A stretch of DNA of 64,000 nucleotides from assembly GCA_965222505.1 (NCBI GenBank), contig OZ244956.1:434001-498000 (forward strand), written 5' to 3'. Source of the DNA: G965222505 sp965222505. GTDB taxonomy: Bacteria; Bacteroidota; Rhodothermia; Rhodothermales; DATKEJ01. Shown here one piece after another: positions 60,590 to 64,000 of this stretch (positions are counted from its first letter, which is position 1; each line of letters begins with the position of its first letter). Under the pieces are notes generated by a model. The model ran no database searches, was not told the origin of the DNA, and worked only from the letters and a program-made list of their open reading frames with translations. Both the position numbers and the translations under genes were made by a program.

Positions 60590-61249
60590 GTGCGTAACAT
60601 AAACGCACCGGGTTCCCTTCTGTCATGCGGGTTACCTCTTATTTCTTCTTCCTCTGTAACGCTGCATCTACTGAAAGAATCATACGACATACAAGCGCTG
60701 CGTGACAGGGACCCGCAAGCCCTGGACCTGCTCGTCCGAAATGAATCGGCACGGGTCTACCGGTGCATTGCCCGGTTGATTCGGGATGCCAGTGAGGCTG
60801 AAAGCCTCACGCAAGAGACCTTTTTGCAGGCCATCCTGAAAATGGACTCCTTCAGAGGAGAATCCAAGATCAGCACCTGGCTTTGCGCCATCGGGATCAA
60901 TCTGGCACGGGCATGGCTACGAAAATCGAAACGGTATGACGTGCTGGAGGATGATGCGTTCGAACGCTTGCAACCCAAATTCAGTGCCGGAGGCGGGCAC
61001 CTGGAGACCTACCAGGCCTGGAATCCGGAACGGGTCACCGAGCAGAATGAGCGCATCGGCCGCCTGCATCAAGCGTTGGCGCGTTTGCCTGAAGATTATC
61101 GTCTCGTGATTGTTTTACGTGACCTGGAAGAGCTTTCCACCTCTGAAGCGGCTGAAATACTGGGCATCTCGGAGGGGGCAGTCAGGGTTCGGTTGCATCG
61201 TGCCCGCCAGGTCCTAAGAACCTTACTCCATGAGTACTTTGCTACCTAA
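60590..61249 (+). CDS. ECF RNA polymerase sigma factor
   Basis: Up to 219 residues. Region 2 (ALDLLVRNESARVYRCIARL, SEAESLTQETFLQAIL) and region 4 (ALARLPEDYRLVIVLRDLEE with SEAAEILGISEGAVRVRLHR) are clear. The start is uncertain: the GTG at 60590 has no ribosome site and about 27 residues before LLKESYDIQAL are not family-like, so a non-ATG start near 60665 is possible. The 3' end overlaps the zinc-finger anti-sigma gene by 20 bases, the usual sigma/anti-sigma pair. Confidence 0.9.
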   Translation: MRNINAPGSLLSCGLPLISSSSVTLHLLKESYDIQALRDRDPQALDLLVRNESARVYRCIARLIRDASEAESLTQETFLQAILKMDSFRGESKISTWLCAIGINLARAWLRKSKRYDVLEDDAFERLQPKFSAGGGHLETYQAWNPERVTEQNERIGRLHQALARLPEDYRLVIVLRDLEELSTSEAAEILGISEGAVRVRLHRARQVLRTLLHEYFAT

Positions 61250-61508
61250 ACGCTGGTTCAATCGCTCGCTGAGTTGCAAGGACGTAAACGCGTTCCTGGC
61301 CGACTATATTGAGGATGCCCTGGAGCCCAAAACGAAAAAAAAGTTCGAGCAGCACATTAACAGGTGCCCGAATTGCCATACCTACCTGGATCAATACCAG
61401 GCCACGGTATCTCTTTTGCATGGGCAACCCAAGCCGGCCCCCCCCCAGGAATTGATCAATCACACCCTTGCGTTTTTGCGTACCCATCTGAACCGCAACA
61501 CGCCCTGA
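61230..61508 (+). CDS. Zinc-finger anti-sigma factor
   Basis: 92 residues. It has the ZAS motif: Cys in SLSCKDVNAFLADYIEDAL and HINRCPNC (His-x3-Cys-x2-Cys), giving a CHCC-type site. No membrane helix follows, so it is a soluble cytoplasmic anti-sigma that would hold the ECF sigma until redox or another signal changes its zinc site. Translationally overlaps the sigma gene. Confidence 0.88.
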   Translation: MSTLLPKRWFNRSLSCKDVNAFLADYIEDALEPKTKKKFEQHINRCPNCHTYLDQYQATVSLLHGQPKPAPPQELINHTLAFLRTHLNRNTP

Positions 61509-61571
61509 GGCATTCCTTTGTACCGCGTCCCTTTCCGCAACTTATCCTTTTGATGCGCGTGAGAGACCTGT

Positions 61572-63431
61572 ATGAAAAGGCTTTTTTCATATCCATTTTC
61601 CTGCTTCAGCCTCCTCTTTTTTATCCTGTTGGGTACGGGTTCGCCCCTCCATGCCCAGATTTCGGTCACGGCTACCGTAGATGAAACAACCGTGGGCACC
61701 GAAGAAACGGTCCGTTTTTATCTTGAAGTCAAGGGAGGCACCTATTCCAACGTCAATACCCCGGCTCCTCCTGAAGCCCAGGGCTTATCCCTGGTCCGCC
61801 GTACGCCTTCTACGCAACAAAATATTTCTTACCTGAACGGCAAGCTGGAGCAGAGCCTTACGTTCAGTTGGCGGTATACCCCCACGGGCCCCGGCACAGC
61901 CCGCATCGGTACGGCCCGCATCAATGCCGGCGGACGCGCCTATCAGACAGAGCCCATCCGCATCAATGTGATCCCACAGGACCAGCGCCCGAATGCCGCC
62001 ACGGCTTCTCGCCCCCGAGAACGACGATCCGCCAACCTCCCTGAAATTAAGGATACGGATGTTTTTATCCGGGCCCTTCCGACCACCCGCCGGGTCTATC
62101 AAAATGAGCAGTTGACGATTTCCTACGATTTGTATTTCCGCCATGGGGTACAACTTCGTAGCAGCCGGCTGGCCGATTCCTGGGATGCCGAGGGGTTTTG
62201 GCGTGAAGACCTGGACGTTGCCCAACGGGCCACCATGCGTCAGGAAGTGGTCAATGGCTTGCGTTACAATGTGGTTACCCTTAAGCGTGTTGCCGTTTTC
62301 CCTACCCGTGCGGGTGAACTCAACATTGAACCCCTCCGCATCGAAACCGAAGTAGCCCTCCCCACCCGAAGCACATTTAATACGTTCTTTTTGAACAACG
62401 CCACACGGTTCCAGCCCGCGACCATTGCCTCGCCCGGTATTGTCATCGAGTCCACACAACTTCCTGCGAATGCGCCCGAAGGCTTTTCCGGGGCGGTTGG
62501 ATCCTTTTCCATCAAAGCCGAGACGAACCGTACCGAAGTACAGGTGGGTGAACCTTTTACCCTGTCGGTGGCAATCTCAGGACGCGGCAACATCGCTACC
62601 CTTGCAGAGCCGGAGCTTGCTTTGCCTGCGATGGTCGAGCAATATGGCGTGGAGATCGCCGATCAGATCAACCGTTCCCGCACCCGTATTTCCGGTGACA
62701 AAGCGTTCTCCTTCACCCTGATTCCGCGTGCCAGCGGGAACCTGACCTTACCCCCTCTTAAACTTACTTTTTTTAACCCGAACACCCGGCGCTATGCGAC
62801 CTTGCGGAGTAAACCCATAGCCATTTCCGTTACGGGCACGGCAACCCCAGCCTCCTCCTTGATTGCCGAAACGGCCTTCCCTGCAAACGACATCGCCGAT
62901 ATCCTAGGGCAGACCAATTTGTGGAGCAGTACGCCATCTCCCCCTTTACATATGCAACTGTGGCCCTATCTGGCCCTGGGGGTTCCCTTGCTGCTTCTCC
63001 TGGGGTTGTTTGCCTATCGCAAGCATGCATTTCGGTTGGAGACCGACGTACAGTATGCCCGAAACCGACGGGCGCATCCCCTGGCCCGAAAACATCTAAA
63101 AGAGGCCGAACGACTCCTGGCTGCCCATCAGCCTCAGGCTTTCTATGAAGAAATTGCCCGAGCGGTTACCGGGTTTATTGGCGACCGACTCAACGTGGCA
63201 GTAATTGGCTTGACCCTGGAACAGTTGAATCGTACTTTAGCCGAACACCAGGTACCGGCCTCGGAACGCAACACCCTGAGAACCATACTGATCGAGTGTG
63301 ATCAGGCCCGGTTCTCCCCGGTACAACCCACCATGGAAATCATGGAAACCGCCACAGAACGTGCGGCAACCCTAATTACGGACATTGATGCCCGGCTAAC
63401 GCAGCACCCGATCAATGTGGCGTCTTCGTAA
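61572..63431 (+). CDS. batD: BatD family (oxygen-tolerance) protein
   Basis: 619 residues. Signal peptide (SLLFFILLGTGSPLHAQ), then several Ig-like beta domains (ISVTATVDETTVGTEETVRF; PSTQQNISYLNGKLEQSLTF, and a second ALPAMVEQYGVEIADQIN block), one membrane helix (LWPYLALGVPLLLLLGLFAY, about residue 460) and a cytoplasmic helical tail. This is the BatD layout of the Bacteroides aerotolerance operon. The BatE gene overlaps its end by 17 bases. Follows the sigma/anti-sigma pair at 63 bases. Confidence 0.9.
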   Translation: MKRLFSYPFSCFSLLFFILLGTGSPLHAQISVTATVDETTVGTEETVRFYLEVKGGTYSNVNTPAPPEAQGLSLVRRTPSTQQNISYLNGKLEQSLTFSWRYTPTGPGTARIGTARINAGGRAYQTEPIRINVIPQDQRPNAATASRPRERRSANLPEIKDTDVFIRALPTTRRVYQNEQLTISYDLYFRHGVQLRSSRLADSWDAEGFWREDLDVAQRATMRQEVVNGLRYNVVTLKRVAVFPTRAGELNIEPLRIETEVALPTRSTFNTFFLNNATRFQPATIASPGIVIESTQLPANAPEGFSGAVGSFSIKAETNRTEVQVGEPFTLSVAISGRGNIATLAEPELALPAMVEQYGVEIADQINRSRTRISGDKAFSFTLIPRASGNLTLPPLKLTFFNPNTRRYATLRSKPIAISVTGTATPASSLIAETAFPANDIADILGQTNLWSSTPSPPLHMQLWPYLALGVPLLLLLGLFAYRKHAFRLETDVQYARNRRAHPLARKHLKEAERLLAAHQPQAFYEEIARAVTGFIGDRLNVAVIGLTLEQLNRTLAEHQVPASERNTLRTILIECDQARFSPVQPTMEIMETATERAATLITDIDARLTQHPINVASS

Positions 63432-64000
63432 TCCCGTCTACGAATGCCTTCTTTTCCGAAGCATGCTCCTCTTCTTCGGAATACTCTTGGCCACGCTGCC
63501 CTGCCGTGCGCTTGCCCAAGACCTGGAGACGGCTGCCGAGGAGGCTTTTGCCCATGGCGTAGCCCATTACCAACGGGGCGCGTTTGACGAAGCCCTGGTG
63601 GCCTTTCAAATGGCAGAATCCACCGGTTATAAGAGCGGGGAGTTGTATTACAACATGGGCAATGTATACTACCGGCTCAACCAACTGGGGCAAGCCATTC
63701 TTTATTTTGAACGTGCAAGACAATTGATCCCCTACAATGAGCAGTTGGGGCATAGCCTCCGTGTAGCGCAATCCCAGACACAGAATGAAATTCGATATCT
63801 GCCACGCCCTTTCTGGGTTCAAGCCTGGACCTGGGCATTGGCACACTTGGGGCCAATAGGTTTATTCGGCCTCGGCTTCGGCCTTTATTTGATCACGGCC
63901 GGCCTGCTGGGGTATCGAATTTGGTCCGGCCAGCCCAATGCGTGGGTCCGTAGGAGCATGATTGTCTGTTCGCTTTCAGGCATGCTCCTGGTTGCGGCTG
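63415..64000 (+). CDS. batE: BatE-like TPR membrane protein, partial
   Basis: Open from ATG 63415 to the right edge (195 codons). A signal-like hydrophobic stretch (MLLFFGILLATLPCRALAQ), a TPR pair (AFAHGVAHYQRGAFDEALVA, ELYYNMGNVYYRLNQLGQAI) and a C-terminal membrane part (GLFGLGFGLYLITAGLLGYR) are in the order of BatE. It overlaps batD by 17 bases, so the two are coupled. The 3' end is outside the window. Confidence 0.85.
   Translation, partial: MWRLRNPVYECLLFRSMLLFFGILLATLPCRALAQDLETAAEEAFAHGVAHYQRGAFDEALVAFQMAESTGYKSGELYYNMGNVYYRLNQLGQAILYFERARQLIPYNEQLGHSLRVAQSQTQNEIRYLPRPFWVQAWTWALAHLGPIGLFGLGFGLYLITAGLLGYRIWSGQPNAWVRRSMIVCSLSGMLLVAA

Overview
The window reads as one chromosomal segment of a Gram-negative bacterium of the Bacteroidota/Rhodothermota side of the FCB group. 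Supporting signs are a bacillithiol enzyme (BshC), a GEVED protein with a type IX secretion C-terminal domain, a beta-propeller/Y_Y_Y sensor histidine kinase, TonB proteins, a BatD/BatE pair, FtsX-type ABC permeases with a beta-barrel partner, and a SusD-free, sortilin-like BNR protein. Placement is inference from gene families; no rRNA, tRNA, CRISPR array, prophage or plasmid genes were recognised. About 50 protein genes are supported, two of them cut by the window edges (a TPR protein at 1-886, BatE at 63415-64000).

Layout. 1-5.7 kb: envelope proteins (TPR, DUF883-like, HEAGH membrane peptidase-like, DUF1648, short FGE-like protein, TIM-barrel glycosidase-like) and an NSS transporter. 5.8-9.1 kb: penicillin acylase plus an orphan ParA. 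9.5-13 kb: Maf, a class I amidotransferase and a multihaem cytochrome-TPR lipoprotein. 13-15.5 kb: a frameshifted DAO oxidoreductase, HisI, TetR. 15.7-17.8 kb: a sulfur module (SQR-like, DsrC/TusE, DsrE). 18.1-22.4 kb: a compact usp-tonB-usp-kinase operon. 22.8-27.9 kb: a five-gene, overlapping operon of LolA-like protein, two FtsX permeases, an ATPase and a beta-barrel. 28-31 kb: a membrane protein, Gfo/Idh/MocA oxidoreductase, ApbE. 31.2-35.75 kb: two complete insertion sequences, IS982-like and IS701-like, each with inverted ends and target duplications, bracketing a discoidin/PKD/DUF1593 protein. 35.8-45.6 kb: EEP phosphatase, large sensor kinase, PLP ammonia-lyase, HD hydrolase, BshC, DUF151 nuclease, HisC. 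45.9-51 kb: GEVED/T9SS protein, TonB-domain lipoprotein, class II aldolase, GdhA. 51.2-56.7 kb: BNR/sortilin protein, GH13 amylase, metallophosphoesterase. 56.7-60.4 kb: pyruvate dehydrogenase E1alpha, E1beta, E2. 60.6-64 kb: ECF sigma, anti-sigma, BatD, BatE.

The most striking unexplained feature is in the gaps between genes. At least a dozen intergenic sites carry arrays of heptanucleotides kept in 7-bp phase, usually as two inverted arms around a short centre, with a different heptamer at each site (for example ATTGGTG, GTCAATN, ACGTGCG, GTCCGTG, TTGTNNG). In addition there are at least three families of small palindromic elements: GTTACGCCG-ended (two copies), TGTAGGGG-ended (three sites) and a GCCTATCCGA-ended 187-bp element. 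These look like a genome-wide repeat system rather than ordinary terminators.

How the genes work together: the SQR-DsrC-DsrE set suggests sulfide/persulfide oxidation and sulfur carriage; the LolA/ABC/barrel operon looks like a complete envelope transport path; PdhABC gives acetyl-CoA (no E3 gene here); the multihaem cytochrome, SQR and ApbE point to respiratory electron transfer; the sugar-related secreted proteins suggest polymer or nucleoside scavenging.
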